A stretch of 64,000 bases of DNA from Agelas oroides (GCA_949130485.1 OX422187.1:5560659-5624658), one strand, 5' to 3'; numbered from the stretch's first letter, positions 1 through 11,501 are shown. Numbers and translations: made by a program. The notes: a model not told the origin generated them from the letters alone.

Positions 1-122
1 TAAAGGAACCACACTCACCTTCAGTTACTTGTCTTGTCCTTGGAATATATGATAATACTATTTATGCCTAAAATAATGTAGACTTGTATACCAAGACTAG
101 TATAATTTTTCACATCCAATAG

Positions 123-425
123 GTTTATGTTGGAAAGGCCAAAGTACTACATGAGGACATTTGCAAGCACTTTGAGTGTTTTGCCAAAAAGAGAGACGAG
201 ATTTGTGAGATAGATGACGAACTGTGCCACCACACAGATTCTTCTGGTTGGGAAATCACTGTCTGGCCTGTGCAACCTGACCAGGATCTCGAGGTCGAGT
301 GGGCAAAGAAGATCGTAGAACACAAGGCTTTAACATCAAAGGAGGAGACAGGACTTAATGAAGATATGGAATTTAGTTCCACGACAGCTTTTGACAAATT
401 CTGGGATTGGTTCTCACCTAATTAG
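123..425 (+). CDS. Terminal exon of an unrecognised gene (100 codons plus stop)
   Basis: An open frame runs from 123 to the TAG at 423-425. It is preceded directly by AG at 121-122; in phase, that AG lies inside a stop codon (120-122), so this reads as a 3' splice site followed by a last exon. The 100 residues are acidic and Trp-rich, beginning VYVGKAKVLHEDICKHF and ending FDKFWDWFSPN. No domain was recognised. Bases 1-120 would be the preceding intron. The antisense frame across the same bases has no start context or homology I can recognise. What is seen is the frame and the acceptor; that it is coding is inference from residue composition. Confidence 0.5.
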   Translation, partial: VYVGKAKVLHEDICKHFECFAKKRDEICEIDDELCHHTDSSGWEITVWPVQPDQDLEVEWAKKIVEHKALTSKEETGLNEDMEFSSTTAFDKFWDWFSPN

Positions 426-908
426 ATAAATACACTCTCCACATACTATTTTATATCACACAGTATACACAATATTTTGCAGTATTCCACACTGGTTGTT
501 GGAGATGGTTACTAGTGTATAATACTTTCCGACCCAACTTATTTGTTTGGCTGTGCTCATAGTTACTAGCACTACTGTAAACAGCTCATTCTCTACACCA
601 TGCAAGTTTATACCTTTTTCTTTTCTTAGCTTGTGTGTTTATGTTTTTATTCCATACCTTTTGTCAAAGAATTGATAGATACTGGTAGTATACTCATAAT
701 TATACCACAGCTGGGTGTGATGAACTTGGAAAGGGGCACATTTATGAGGGCTCAAGATTGTGCAATAGTGTTACATAGAGAAGCCTCATTCCCAGGCTGT
801 GTGAAAAGGTTTGTAGTCATTCAGACCTTCACCACATGGCTTGGGGGAACAAAGCTAATATGGGAAGCTATATATACCCACTGCACAAAATTCATTTCAA
901 CTTTGTAT
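426..908. other. Noncoding stretch, no feature seen
   Basis: AT-rich sequence downstream of the terminal exon. A 100-residue frame at 633-935 (+) has no recognisable domain and runs into the terminal repeat of the next element, so I do not call it. Confidence 0.4.
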
Positions 909-1132
909 GAAGGGCTGAGAAGCATAGTGGTCTAACCCACAAATGTTAAGTTAGCCCCCCCTAACATGGGAATACTCTTAAAATGCATTTCAGAAGATGC
1001 TGAACATTTAGGAATTTGAAATTTCTGACCACATGTTCATATGGTATGTACGTTTTTTATTGCATTTTTGCACAATTCATGCAATTTCCAGTACTTCATT
1101 TTGGGTTAGACCACTATGCTTCTCAGCCCTTC
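909..1132. mobile_element. 224-bp MITE with perfect 31-bp inverted termini
   Basis: Positions 909-939 (GAAGGGCTGAGAAGCATAGT and on) are the exact reverse complement of 1102-1132. The interior is noncoding. GTAT flanks both ends, which could be a short target duplication. No transposase was seen. The family is unknown to me. Confidence 0.75.
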
Positions 1133-1452
1133 GTATAATATAGTAGTACATTCAAGTGTATAATCTAACAACATGTATAAGCATAACTACCACGTGTCAA
1201 AGTCTTTCTTACATGTTATGCTGCTTACTCATCAATTGCCAATTAATGCAGAATTGAAGTAATATGACAGGAAGCACTTATTATGATTATGCACTTTAAT
1301 ATAATAGCTGTATGCCCTATCCAATTTCTACAGTACACAGATTACTAGTATGTGCAGATACAGCACCACATCAGCCAGGGGAGATGCAGTTCTTCTGCGT
1401 TCTTCTTCAGGAGGGCATGAACTGCAAAACTTGTTGGTATAATAGAAGGTAG
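1133..1452. other. Noncoding stretch, no feature seen
   Basis: AT-rich spacer between two short inverted-repeat elements. I see no frame, repeat or RNA signature in it. Confidence 0.4.
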
Positions 1453-1902
1453 TGGCCTCGTTCCCAGGCCCTCACCCAGCTTTTTTCATCGCTTGCAGTA
1501 TACAATTAATGAATATGCAATATACAGTATGCAGTATACAGTTAATGAGGCCAGAAGTTCAGAAGTAGCAGGCAAGCTAAAATTGAATTCAGCTCTAAGC
1601 ATTCGTCTAACCCTTTGTGGGTCGCAACCCTTGTCAGGTAGATCATGAATATCATTATAGGGTTATGATCTCATTGGAAATGTCCATGGTTGAGGTTCGG
1701 TGCCTTTCGGAGTCATGGATCTCGACAAGAGCCATGCAAGGACAAGTAGTAGCCAACTCTGTGTGGTAAGCTTTTACTTGACACACTATGACTCCATCTG
1801 TCAGCAGAGCTCTCATGAATATCATTAAATGCCTGTTTTTAGGGCTCTTTTGTTCTCCCATTAAGCAACGGGAAGCTGGGCGAGGGCCTGGGAACGAGGC
1901 TA
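1453..1902. mobile_element. TAGCCTCG-family foldback element, degenerate copy
   Basis: The left end reads TGGCCTCGTTCCCAGGCC and the right end is its near-complement, GGCCTGGGAACGAGGCTA. Flanks are AGAAGGTAG (1444-1452) and AGAAGATAG (1903-1911), which match at 8 of 9 positions. Outer arms of about 35 bp are conserved and the interior is noncoding. Better-preserved relatives lie at 23085, 34301, 50524, 52701, 58121 and 59578. Confidence 0.75.
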
Positions 1903-2509
1903 AGAAGATAGTACACAAGTAAAATCACTTGATTCTCCAATATAGATGATCCCAGGTGAGAAAGTCATGGCATAAATCCTGTGGTAGACAAGAATGAAAA
2001 CAGACAAAAAAGTTAGAAGATAGTTTGTGGCATAAGCATGGCAATTTATCATGCACAGACAATACAACTCATACTGATTCTCAGGCCTCTAACACAAGCA
2101 GAAGAAGTGCATGTATAACTTGGAAAGTCAAAGTGCATGGTTCCAATTTATAGACTTGAATGGTAAGCGGATGGTGTAACAACAAGCAATGCCTGTCAAA
2201 GCTTATAAACAAGCACTTTTCCCAACATGCACGTGACTTTTGACAGCAACAAACCATTAGAGCTATTCAACTTAGTACATAATGTCTTTCCCAAACCTTC
2301 ACTATTGATTACTTGCACATTAAAACATGAATTGGAAAGTCACCCACCCTCTCTCTGTGTGTCTAACCACTGTCTACCTAATGCTACCTGGCATTACTAC
2401 ACACAGCACTATACCTTAATTCTCCCTCCATACTAGTCTTCAATAACTGGAGATTGTGAAGGCCTGCAAATGAAGTTACTATACATAGTTTGGCAGCTGC
2501 ACATGAAAA
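1903..2509. other. Noncoding stretch, no feature seen
   Basis: AT-rich. A 69-residue frame at 2227-2436 (+) lacks any recognisable motif. Confidence 0.4.
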
Positions 2510-3310
2510 TGCACTACAGCTGACTGCAACACATGCATACTGGAAATTGACAGAGGCTTGTACATGGTGTCAAACAATCTAAGTGCATGGTTGTATGAAA
2601 GCTAGAGTAAACACTTCATTTCTTGATTAGTGAAGGCCAAAATTTGGTACTAGGCTGAGTACGTACCAGACATAGCTAGCACAACCTGTGCAATGTGGGG
2701 GGCGGCATAAAACTTGAATATATATTGGGAGGGGCAGATACCCCCAGTGGTCTCTCCATCCTGATCCTATACACATATGCATAGTGTACATGTAGACACA
2801 CACAGTTCAACTTGGTCAGTTTATACCATAGCAAACAGTAAACTCATGCATACAACATAAACAGTGCGGTGACGTGTCATAACCAAACTCATTCACAACT
2901 TATACAAAATTTGCTGACATTAATTTTGTTTCTTTCAGGCATTGAAGATTTATTGTTTAGTAAATCCTGATCTAGACAACAATGCCCAGTCAAAACTATT
3001 TATTAAAGTCATACAAAGTGGTAAAGACTCATAAAGAAACTCGTTCCCAACTTGCACAAAATTTGCTGACATTTGTATTTTTCAGGCACTGAAGATCCAT
3101 TGTTTATTAACTCCTGATCTAGACAACAATCCTCAGCCAAAACAATTTATGCAGCAATGGCCAGCTATATACCTCCACTGTTTCACTGGCTTGTCCTTAA
3201 TTCAGTTCCACCCTACTTAATTCCCAGATTCTTCAGTTGAGAGAGTAGTGTGAGTGAAGAAGGAAAACTTTTAGATTCTAGCCATAAATCAATGGCTATG
3301 TTCCAGCATT
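2510..3310. repeat. Dispersed noncoding repeat with an internal tandem duplication
   Basis: Parts of this segment (about 2515-2570 and 3165-3310) recur at 12230-12605 in the same order and orientation, for example around TTGTCCTTAATTCAGT and TAAATCAATGGCTATGTTCC. Inside it, about 2875-3010 and 3023-3155 are a diverged tandem pair sharing CAAAATTTGCTGACATT and CCTGATCTAGACAACAAT. No coding frame is seen. It may be a degraded transposon. Confidence 0.6.
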
Positions 3311-4450
3311 TACCAGGTTGCCAGTAAGCCACTTTCCACTCACTACAACTTCTCTGTCAGCAAGTGTCAAGGCTAATTATGTCCTCTATCCAGAACTTTT
3401 GGCTAGGCTGTATAGGCACATGTGTTTCAACATCATATACTTGACGTCAGGTGTCTCATGATTTGTTGCTACAGTGCTTTTTTGTGCTCTTCTCTTCTTG
3501 TCTCAGTTGGATGCCGCAGTTTCAGTGATTTTTCAACTAGAATAGATAACAGTGAAAAGAGTGCACCGCTGTTTACTCACACCAAGTGGTAGAGTAGCTG
3601 CTAAAAGTTGTAACTTCATCAGTATAGTAACTTACCATTGTTCACTTCAGAGTCAGTGCGCTCTGATTTGAGAAAGTTTTCACAATTTGCAATGTCACCA
3701 CCAGCCTGCATATGTCATTGATATACAGTAGTCTCATTCACATTCCATTCTAAGGTCTGGTAAACAGTTATTACAACAGTTCTGGTCGCTTGTGGGCATG
3801 CAATTTACCTCACGGCAATCTTCTTCTGTTTGCGAGGTTACTTTGTTCTTGGCGAGGATCTTCTGAAGCTCTGCATTGTTGGGGGCAGAGGTGGTATCTC
3901 TTCATCTGAAAATGAAGGTTTTCATGTATCATTCCTCATTGTAACTACTTGGGTGGATTTGGCTGTAATATATTAAATTTTACAATTTGAGGGCCAAATA
4001 TGATCAATGCAGGAACCTCCAATTTCATGACCAAAGGAGATAAAAATATGCAATCCCCAAAAGGAGCCAAACAACTTTAGTATGGCCTTTTATGATTTTT
4101 AATCAAACTATAACTAACTGGTCAAACTGGAAACTATAGAACTAAACTAAAACATCCAAGACGAAACCATAATTGTACTAAAACAGAAAACTACCCTTTT
4201 CCACTCATAAATGTAACTAAGTATCTTATAGGAAGATTTTGGGGGGACTCAGTAGTGGCTATAACTGTAAACGCAGGAAACCATAACTAACCTAAATCAA
4301 TACTATTTTCCAAATTTAAAAACTAAACTAAAAGCATAAAACTTTCCCAAAACTAGTCCTGCTGCTTACTACAAATAGGTTTTCTATTTTACTCAATGCG
4401 TAGTGAAAAGGACTGTCCCCCTCAATGGCAGGTAGAGGTCTTGGATCAAC
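3311..4450. other. Mostly noncoding; contains an ACTAAACTAAA-rich repeat
   Basis: About 4060-4345 is rich in AACTAAACTAAAAC-type words. It resembles the interior of the 1071-bp element at 21233-22303, so it is probably an old copy. On the minus strand, an AG at about 3911 is followed by an open stretch reading EEIPPLPPTMQSFRRSSPRT. It could be a further exon of the gene at 4451-5985, but I cannot join it in phase. Confidence 0.4.
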
Positions 4451-5985
4451 CTGTGAAACAATATCTTCCTCCTTGATGGGAGATTGATCATCATCTGTAT
4501 CGCAAACAGCATCAATGTTGTTGTTACTCCCTGCAGACGGTGCAATCTTACTATACTGTTATGATTATATATATAACATAAATCCTTTGAATGATTATGT
4601 AGCTGCTGTCAAGTTTTACATTCAAATATAGTGAAATATGTATGCACTAACACACAAGTGGCACCTGTAAAGTACCTAATGCAGTATCAGGGTGTGTTTC
4701 CTGCTTGTCTGGCTTGACTATGACGAGACCCACTGTCTATCACATAGCATGTCCCAAAGAAGATTGAGATCATCTCCAGGGTTGGAAAACAAGTCATCTT
4801 CAACTTTAGTTCCTACATTAATTTTATGAACACATAACATGCTGTAACAGTCACACTAGAATAAAATTTTACTGGCAACTCAACATTTCTTTCAGTGTAC
4901 TAGCTACATGTAATTTTGCTAGCAGTCCTTTTTTGGCAGCCTTGTTATGAAGTTAGTGTATACACTATCATCTGTTGCTAATTTCGGTTCTTTCAATTTG
5001 GTTGCAGCATCAGGTGCAGCAGTAACATCACAGTTGCCTGGCCTTGGACGCTTTCTGCCAGACCTCTTTTGACTTCGGGGACGAACATTTTTTCGAAGCT
5101 GCGAGAAGTTTATCTGCCTTTTTCCTTCACTGTGTTGGCCAATTGACATCTTCACTGCAGGGATATGGTAGAAGGGCATGAGCAAGTTTCTTTCAGAAAA
5201 AGCATGACAACATGAGGGCATTTTGAGCCCATCACAGTATACATATGAAGTTTCAAATCCACACTGATCCGATTCTCGTTGATTACACGCCTTACATGTT
5301 CATGTTGAGACAGGCTTTGATGTGCCGGCTTAGAGGTATACTCATGCATGCTGGGAACAGTTGGTCCGATTGCAGGGGATGGATTTAGGCTCTTCTTAAT
5401 CCACTCTACTTTCTTTTCTGGACAGCAGACATTTTCCCTCTGAAGTAAGCTACAGCGGTGATGTCACTAGGGTGGAAAACAGACGGTAATTCCCCAGAAT
5501 TTGATAACCATGAGCTATCTCCACTCAGTAGTACTCCTGTAAATAATGGACTGCCAAGATCATGCAATCAACTGGTGCTTCTTTCCACTCCTGTAGTTGG
5601 TCAGCTAACAGGGGCTTCCTTGAGCAGATTGTGTTGGAAAGCAAGTGTTGATACATAAAATCACCCAGTTGAAATGTGTCGTATGACAACAACTGGGGTG
5701 TAGGGGATTGTACTAGAAGCACTCCATCCAACTTAAGTTCATTGCTGCAAATGCATATCAGAGCAGGATGTGTGTGTATTACATGTACAAAATCTGGCAA
5801 GTACAGAGGTAGTTCATGGAGATTGTAAAGTGCATCATGTGCCAAACGTTACTTCTGCAGCTGCTTTGATGTTTTTCACTAATTGCTTTGCCATGGGGAA
5901 AATCAACAACTTGTTTTTCATCTCCAATGTAATGTGTGAGAACTGCGCTGGTGTTGCTTGGGGGTACCAGTTCAGGGTCGTACAT
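4451..5985 (-). pseudogene. Mutator-like transposase with SWIM finger, broken; acidic 3' exons
   Basis: Read on the minus strand from 5985 down, pieces in different frames follow the order of a SWIM-finger transposase family common in invertebrate genomes. They are a helical part ending KQLVKNIKAAAEVTFGT; HDALYNLHELPLYLPDFVH and PQLLSYDTFQLGDF (5845-5525, the first-Asp region; relatives have DTTF, so one residue looks lost); and HVVMLFLKETCSCPST joined by a shift near 5170 to YHIPAVKMSIG and a basic tail SGRKRPRPGNCDV. The small deletion at the shift removes the expected third Cys of the SWIM finger. Two candidate downstream exons are phase-compatible: 4812-4744 (FSNPGDDLNLLW) and 4530-4451 (DAVCDTDDDQSPIKEED). 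A frame-broken transposase is seen; the Mutator assignment and exon joining are inference. Confidence 0.6.
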
Positions 5986-6180
5986 AACTTCTGGGGGGGA
6001 AAGTTATTAGCTGAAGTAGAGAACATGGCAGCCCTGGAGTCCTTCACCCTAGGGGGGTGGGTGGGGGCATGCTCCCCCCAGGAAATTTTGGTGTTCTGAG
6101 GTGCATTCTGAGGCTTATAGAGAAGCACACAGAGCTTCTTGAGAAGAGGCTCGTCATCATAATCATCATTGTTTGCTGAG
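5986..6180 (-). repeat. Dispersed repeat, possible hAT-type transposon end
   Basis: It is nearly the reverse complement of 25198-25399. On the minus strand both read DEPLLKKLCVLL, followed by a CCTGGGGGGAGCATGC-type hairpin typical of degraded hAT-like elements. It sits at the 5' end of the broken transposase and seems to have truncated it. The superfamily is inferred from general look only. Confidence 0.45.
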
Positions 6181-6884
6181 CTGCCCCCCTGCTCCTATGC
6201 TAGGTACGGCCTTGCAGTTCATGAAGTTGGATAAGGGCCCCTTTGGTGTGTCAATGTGAAAGCACGACTTCTTTTTGGAAGCCAGTGAACTCCCTGATTT
6301 GCCCACCTATATTGGTCACACCTAACTGTACATTCCCCATACCACCCTTTCACTACAGTATGACTGTGCATAATAATGGTGCCATATGCAGATGTCATTG
6401 ATAAAGTGTGTTTGTGAGTGTATAGCAAAAGGTCAGTGTGAATTTGCTTTAACAACATTGCTAGCTAGCAATGTGATCACACCGTGATGGTTAGATGTCT
6501 ACAAGATATTTTAGATTGACGGCAGCTGACCCAGTCACTCAGTGAGTTTATGACAATCTGCATATAGGCCAAACGCATTTTGATTTTTGTGCTAGGCTAG
6601 TAATGTCATCTGCATTCATTGCTGTGAGATGAGGTGTCACACACTTCTACAAGTATTGTTACATAACACATGTACTCGCTCACACTCGCCAACCTAACTC
6701 GAGAACTCCCTATACCTACCTCAGTATTCACATAATCGCTGACTATGCAGCCTTCTTTCTTGCCTTGTCATCGTCATGGTATCGCCAGGTGCTGGATTTT
6801 ACGCGGCGCAGCGTGATCAAACGTGGTTTCGAATTCGCTTTCTACAATTTTGCTGCGGCGGGGGACGCCCCTGGACAGGGTGAC
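6181..6884. other. Intergenic, no feature seen
   Basis: Spacer between the transposon remnant and the promoter region of the 6966 gene. Short frames here (6219-6458 minus, 6765-6956 plus) have no motif; the second overlaps the presumed 5' UTR. Confidence 0.4.
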
Positions 6885-6894
6885 TATATATTTA
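6885..6894 (+). promoter_or_regulatory. TATA-like box upstream of the 7TM gene
   Basis: TATATATTTA lies 72 bp upstream of the ATG at 6966, leaving room for a 5' UTR of about 40-45 nt if initiation is near 6920. This is motif and spacing only. Confidence 0.35.
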
Positions 6895-6965
6895 GCAAAC
6901 CTTATACTTCATGCAGGCCTGATCGACATTTGATTCAAGGTTTCTGTCCACAGTAGTCAAGTCTG

Positions 6966-8817
6966 ATGAAAGTAGTTGCCCTAGCTCTTCGAGTAGCATT
7001 GCTCACTGCTGCAGTAGCAGCAATGGGGCATGAAGGCAACTGCAGGAAAGACCACAGCTGCATTGCAACTATCACGGAACTTGAGAAATCCCTATTTCAA
7101 CGGAAGTCAAACATTAACCGCCTGCAGCGGGCATTCTTTCCCAGCGACCAGCACTCTCCTGTTGCTGTTGATCTTGTTGTTCACTTCTCCACATCTCTCC
7201 AGAACACCAGTGAAGGACTTTGCAATTCATCAACAACCAGGCTAGATGATGCTACATTTGACTACAAGTTCCGCTGGTCTGAGTCTACAGTGCTCCTGTT
7301 TATACGGCCCGAGCTGTTGAGACCTCTCTCACTCTTTGTATACCAGGGCGTTGTCACCACTGCCGAGGTTGTGATCGATCCAATTTGTGACACTGATGGC
7401 GGGAGAGCTGAACACCTTCTGAATGGCCTATGTATTCATGTGTGTATCAAATTTTATATCAATAGAAAGTTTTACAGTATTTCACATGCACTAGCTGCAC
7501 TGCACTGCAGTGTTTCATACTCAACATGAAACAGATCATTGCAGTTCAGGTCGAAAGCGGCAGTCCTATTGTGTATATAATATCGGATGCATTCTCCTTG
7601 TGCATGTGCAATAGCATCACCGACCTTTTCCCTTGCAGTCCCCAGCTATATATAGCTTGCCCGCGAACGAACGGTCGGCCAAATGAAAATTGTACTACTA
7701 GCATGTCTCGCATATATATATATGCAATTCACATATGCAAAATACAGTTTGTGCACAACCTATTATTATTAGTATAAAAGTCCATCTTTTGCATTGAAGT
7801 ACTGTTTGCTTAATTTTCTCTCTTCCTTAGCTACAGTCATATGTGCTGAATAGAGCTGCCAAGTTAAACAAAGAACAGTCTGGATACTGTTTGTACTACT
7901 TCAGCTACACTGAACTTCACATTCTTGACCACACTATTGAAGATGAAACACAGGCAGCGTTCTTAGGTATTGCTATGTTCTTCCTTTTTTTGATCATTGC
8001 TATTTGTGTCCCAGTCGCATTGTACAGTGAGGCTCTATTCAAGGATGGGGAGAATTCAACAACGAGAACTGAGCCGAATGAATTAGATGCAAGTATGATG
8101 GTTGTCAAAATAGCAAAAGTCATGCTTATCAAAACCAAGGAATCAAGCTACACGCATTATATCTTGGCCATTTTCACAATAGCACCATTTCTGGACATTG
8201 GGATTATTGTGCTTAACATATGGTCGCTAATACAATACAAGACTTGGTACACTGCGTGCTTCATTGGTGTGCTTATAGTGCTCCTTGCCTTCAATGTGAT
8301 CTGCATTGCAGTTTTGACATGCATTAGGTGGGATCGGCTTAAATCAAACATGTCTGACAACTGTTGCTTTGTTATTCTATATGGGTTAGGAATTGTTTCA
8401 GTTGTCATTGCTTTGCAGTTACTAACTTTCCATGGCATATTTATCCTGCTGGCACTTACTTCTTCACCTCTTCTAACAGCATCGTTCACATTCATCTACA
8501 TCTCAGTTTTGTTCAGTCTGTTGGGTGTTGTCAGTATTTGGATAAAAGTTGCCCCCAAGTGTTACAAAGAGGATACAAGCGACAAGAATTGTTACTATTT
8601 GCTTCAAGTAGTAGCTGTTATGCTCTCTGTTGCCTGTGTACTGTCATTTGATGCACTATTCTTTGTAACATTGATGAGAGCTCGAGTTCACTACAATCCT
8701 TTGGGTATTGTTGCCTTTATTGGTGCAATTGTACCAACAGCTGTTCTTGCATTCCTCACTTTCTTGGGAAACAAAATGATTAGTATGGTTAATACAACTG
8801 AGGATGAATGTGAGTAG
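6966..8817 (+). CDS. Putative signal-peptide protein with about seven membrane segments
   Basis: Two exons are proposed. Exon 1 runs 6966 to about 7439 and exon 2 runs 7831-8817 (acceptor TTCCTTAG, phase 0), giving about 486 residues. The donor at CAT/GTGTGT is weak, so the exon 1 end is uncertain. The N-terminus MKVVALALRVALLTAAVAA looks like a signal peptide. A soluble part of about 140 residues follows, with several Cys and N-glycosylation sequons (LQNTSE, LCNSST) and the pattern RAFFPSDQHSP, RWSESTVLLFIRPELL. Exon 2 encodes hydrophobic stretches starting near FLGIAMFFLFLIIA, ILAIFTIAPFLDIG, FIGVLIVLLAFNVI, CFVILYGLGIVSVV, FTFIYISVLFSLLG, LLQVVAVMLSVACV and GIVAFIGAIVPTAV. A plasma-membrane protein, perhaps receptor-like, is inference; I recognise no named family and no GPCR signature such as DRY or NPxxY. 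AATAAA follows at 9048. Confidence 0.7.
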
Positions 8818-9047
8818 CATGAAGAAATTATGTAACTCCGCATTTCCTCAACTAAATTTTTTTTAAATGTACACATGCTCTGTAACACTATATATTACCT
8901 GTGTATTACATGTACTTGTTATTTAGGGTGAATCCTTATCAATCCTTATTTTGGTTGATGTACCTCATTGTATAATGCCAATTGATAATTAAACATTTTT
9001 GAAACCTGAAGAGAGGCTTGACTTGCTGGATGAATTATGCATAGTGT

Positions 9048-9053
9048 AATAAA
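9048..9053 (+). terminator. Polyadenylation signal AATAAA
   Basis: Canonical hexamer 231 nt after the stop of the seven-membrane-segment gene, in an AT-rich 3' region. Confidence 0.45.
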
Positions 9054-9074
9054 GGAAAAATGGTTGACAACTGC

Positions 9075-9145
9075 AGAGGCAGGAATTAGGATCGATGGAA
9101 TACCCTCTAGGTGATGACTTTGAATTTATACTAGAACTTCCACAC
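9075..9145 (-). pseudogene. Tiny remnant resembling the ceramidase 3' end
   Basis: The stretch around CCCTCTAGGTGATGACTTTG closely matches 48149-48185, which encodes the last residues and stop of the neutral ceramidase. The words before it (CAGAGGCAGGAATTAG against CAGAGGCAGAAATAG at about 48089) also match. An indel breaks the corresponding reading frame. Only about 70 bp is similar, so this is a small inverted duplication or part of an older paralogue. Confidence 0.4.
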
Positions 9146-10779
9146 TGTGGTAGCCAAGGTTTTGATTGTGGTAGTTGCTAGTAAATGCTAATGATGTAAA
9201 CTTCACCTATTATTCTTTTCAATGCACCTATTACTCTCAATTATGCTAACTGGATTTCACACATAATTTATGCATATAATTTGAAAGTGGTTACAATTAG
9301 GACTTTCGCCTTTCTCAGTGGTTGTGTTCTAGCATTACTGAAAGCTGTATGTAGTCCTCTAAAGAAGATTTTTGCTGTAAACATAAGAAACTTGTCACTG
9401 GGAATGAGGCTACAGTGCACTTGGTCGAAAGAGATTGCAAGTTTGCAATGTTCTGGCCACCTGATCAGGAAAGTGTACCTATTATGCCAGCATAATTCTT
9501 GATGCTCAGGAGCACCTATTATTCCCAAAATTATGCTAGCATAATCTACCAAGGCCTAATGATGTCCTAGGTCCTAGTATAGCAAGAGTTTCAGATGTTG
9601 GAGTCGTACCAGAAGAGGACGTAGCTATTAGTGCTAAAACTGTCACAAATGCAATGTCCAGTATAGAGTGGACTCGGCCCACATAATCAAGGCTTCAGCA
9701 ATGACAGTGCTCCAAAGCAAGAAGACCAGCAACGAATTTCCTCTTTTTGGACCATATAGTTGCAAAATTACATCGATATCTATGGAGAAGGTCACTCAAA
9801 TACAAACTCCAAAAGCCATAATTTCATTCAATTTCCCAGTGACGACCATAGCAATTTCGTCCAGTGAGATCATATTAATATACGACCTGAAAATTGTACT
9901 TTAGTAGGCCAAAAATACCAGAGAAAGTCAAGTAGTACAAAACTACCTTACTAAAAAATGTCCCTGTAGACTTGGAGAGTTAATCCTTTAAAACTTGTTC
10001 AGGCTCATTCCACAGGCTCATTCCACAGGCATGCTCAAATATATCAATAAAGAGCAAATAGCTATGTAGCTATATTCCCAGTTCTGTCGGAGTTACTTCA
10101 CACAGAGTACTTGCTGCCAATGTGGCAGAATCATGTCTCTAATGGCTGCTACTCATGAACAAGCTTCCAAATGTGCAAACATTGTCACCTGTTTTTGGCA
10201 CAGCTACAAGGGCTATAGTTATATAGTAGGAGTACTAAGAGAGTTCACATGAAAAATGGCCACCCAGTGCCAGACTGAGTACTTCTCCATGTTTATGTAA
10301 AACTCTACGATGATGGCTTCATTGCCACTATTGCAGTGTAATGTGGGTATAGCCTCATTCCCTCATGTGTCCAATACTTGAACAATCCTGCACACTCACA
10401 CTATACTCATGCTATGATGTACACATCTTGAAATTGCACAACTGATTTCTCAATGGGCTACATGTATGTGTTTTGCCCACAGCCAAATTTCTAGCTAGTT
10501 CATAATCATATAGCTCACCTGTTTGAATGCCGGCCAGGAAGACACACTGTTATGAAGGTAAATTAAAGTCAAGAAAGGTTTTGTTGCAATACTTCACTTG
10601 GAGTAAAAAAAATTACTAGTGAAAAATTGAAGCTTAATACTAGCTGTATAAAATACTCATGAAATACCTCATACACATCCTGAAACTACTACTAAAGCAC
10701 ATACACATATCCACAACACAACATTATCTGTACAATTAAGTCACCGAATGCCAATTGTAAACTGATTTTAAGAGGTCAG

Positions 10780-11431
10780 TTACTTAAACTTCACAGTACA
10801 ATTCACGCGTCCATCATCGTTGCTTCGTTTCTCTGATCCATCAGTTGCAAGCAATGGAAATATCTCCTGTGCAGTACAACTGTCTTTATCCAAAACATAA
10901 CCGACCCCAGCCCCTACTCCAGCACCCCCACCTGCACCTGCGACTGCACCAACTGCGGCACCAATACCAGCCCCAATGGCAGTCCCAATACCAATACCAA
11001 TTGGACCTCCAACAATACCAATCACTGCACCAATTCCAGCACCTGTTCCACCACCCGCAAAGAAGCCTCCAATTCCACCTCCAACACCACCTTTACCTGC
11101 TCTACCAAGTATTTCTGGAAGTATTTCAACTTCAATGGCATCCTCTGCTTTGGCTGAAAGTTTAACAGTGAATATATTCTTCTCAAGGTCAATGCTATCA
11201 AAGCGGATGCTGGCGTTGATAAATCTCTTGAGCTTTTTCTCAGCAATAGTCACATTTTTCTTCTTCTCCTTTCTAAAGTACTGTGTTACGACACTTCGTA
11301 CTCTTGCTTGAATTCGATCTTTAACTTCTTGGGCTGTTTTCTCACTGAGTCCCTGAAATGCAATAAGTCGAGATTAACATTGTTGATGCAATCAAAGACA
11401 AAATGCAGTGCAAACTTACAGATTGTGCCAT
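10780..11431 (-). CDS. Small glycine-zipper protein, two exons, 194 residues
   Basis: Exon 1 is 11431-11420, encoding only MAQS and ending at a good donor (GTAAGTTT). Exon 2 is 11352-10780 with acceptor TTTCAG, phase 0, stop TAA at 10782-10780. Residues 1-50 are charged and basic (GLSEKTAQEVKDRIQARVRS). Residues about 51-86 look like a small beta-rich part. Residues 87-155 are a long Gly/Ala/Ile/Val tract with GxxxG spacing, for example FFAGGGTGAGIGAVIGIVGG, the pattern of glycine-zipper membrane helices. The tail has two Cys. No signal peptide is visible. Known glycine-zipper segments pack in membranes; a membrane role here is inference. No named family was recognised. A TATA-like box lies about 60 bp upstream. 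Confidence 0.75.
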
Positions 11432-11492
11432 GTTTCAGCTCTGTGATCTGTTGCCAAGTCTTGCCAGAAGAATGATCCTCCTATAACAATAC

Positions 11493-11501
11493 ATATATAT
11501 A
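11493..11501 (-). promoter_or_regulatory. TATA-like box upstream of the glycine-zipper gene
   Basis: On the minus strand CTATATATATG lies about 62 bp before the ATG at 11431. This is motif and spacing only. Confidence 0.35.

Larger units (their letters stand above)
8818..10779. other. Intergenic; 3' UTR and AT-rich spacer
   Basis: It holds the polyadenylation signal at 9048, a small ceramidase-like remnant (9075-9145) and repeated words CACCTATTATTC and AATTATGCTA at about 9205-9545. Short frames at 9268-9552 and 9668-9904 have no recognisable features. Confidence 0.4.
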
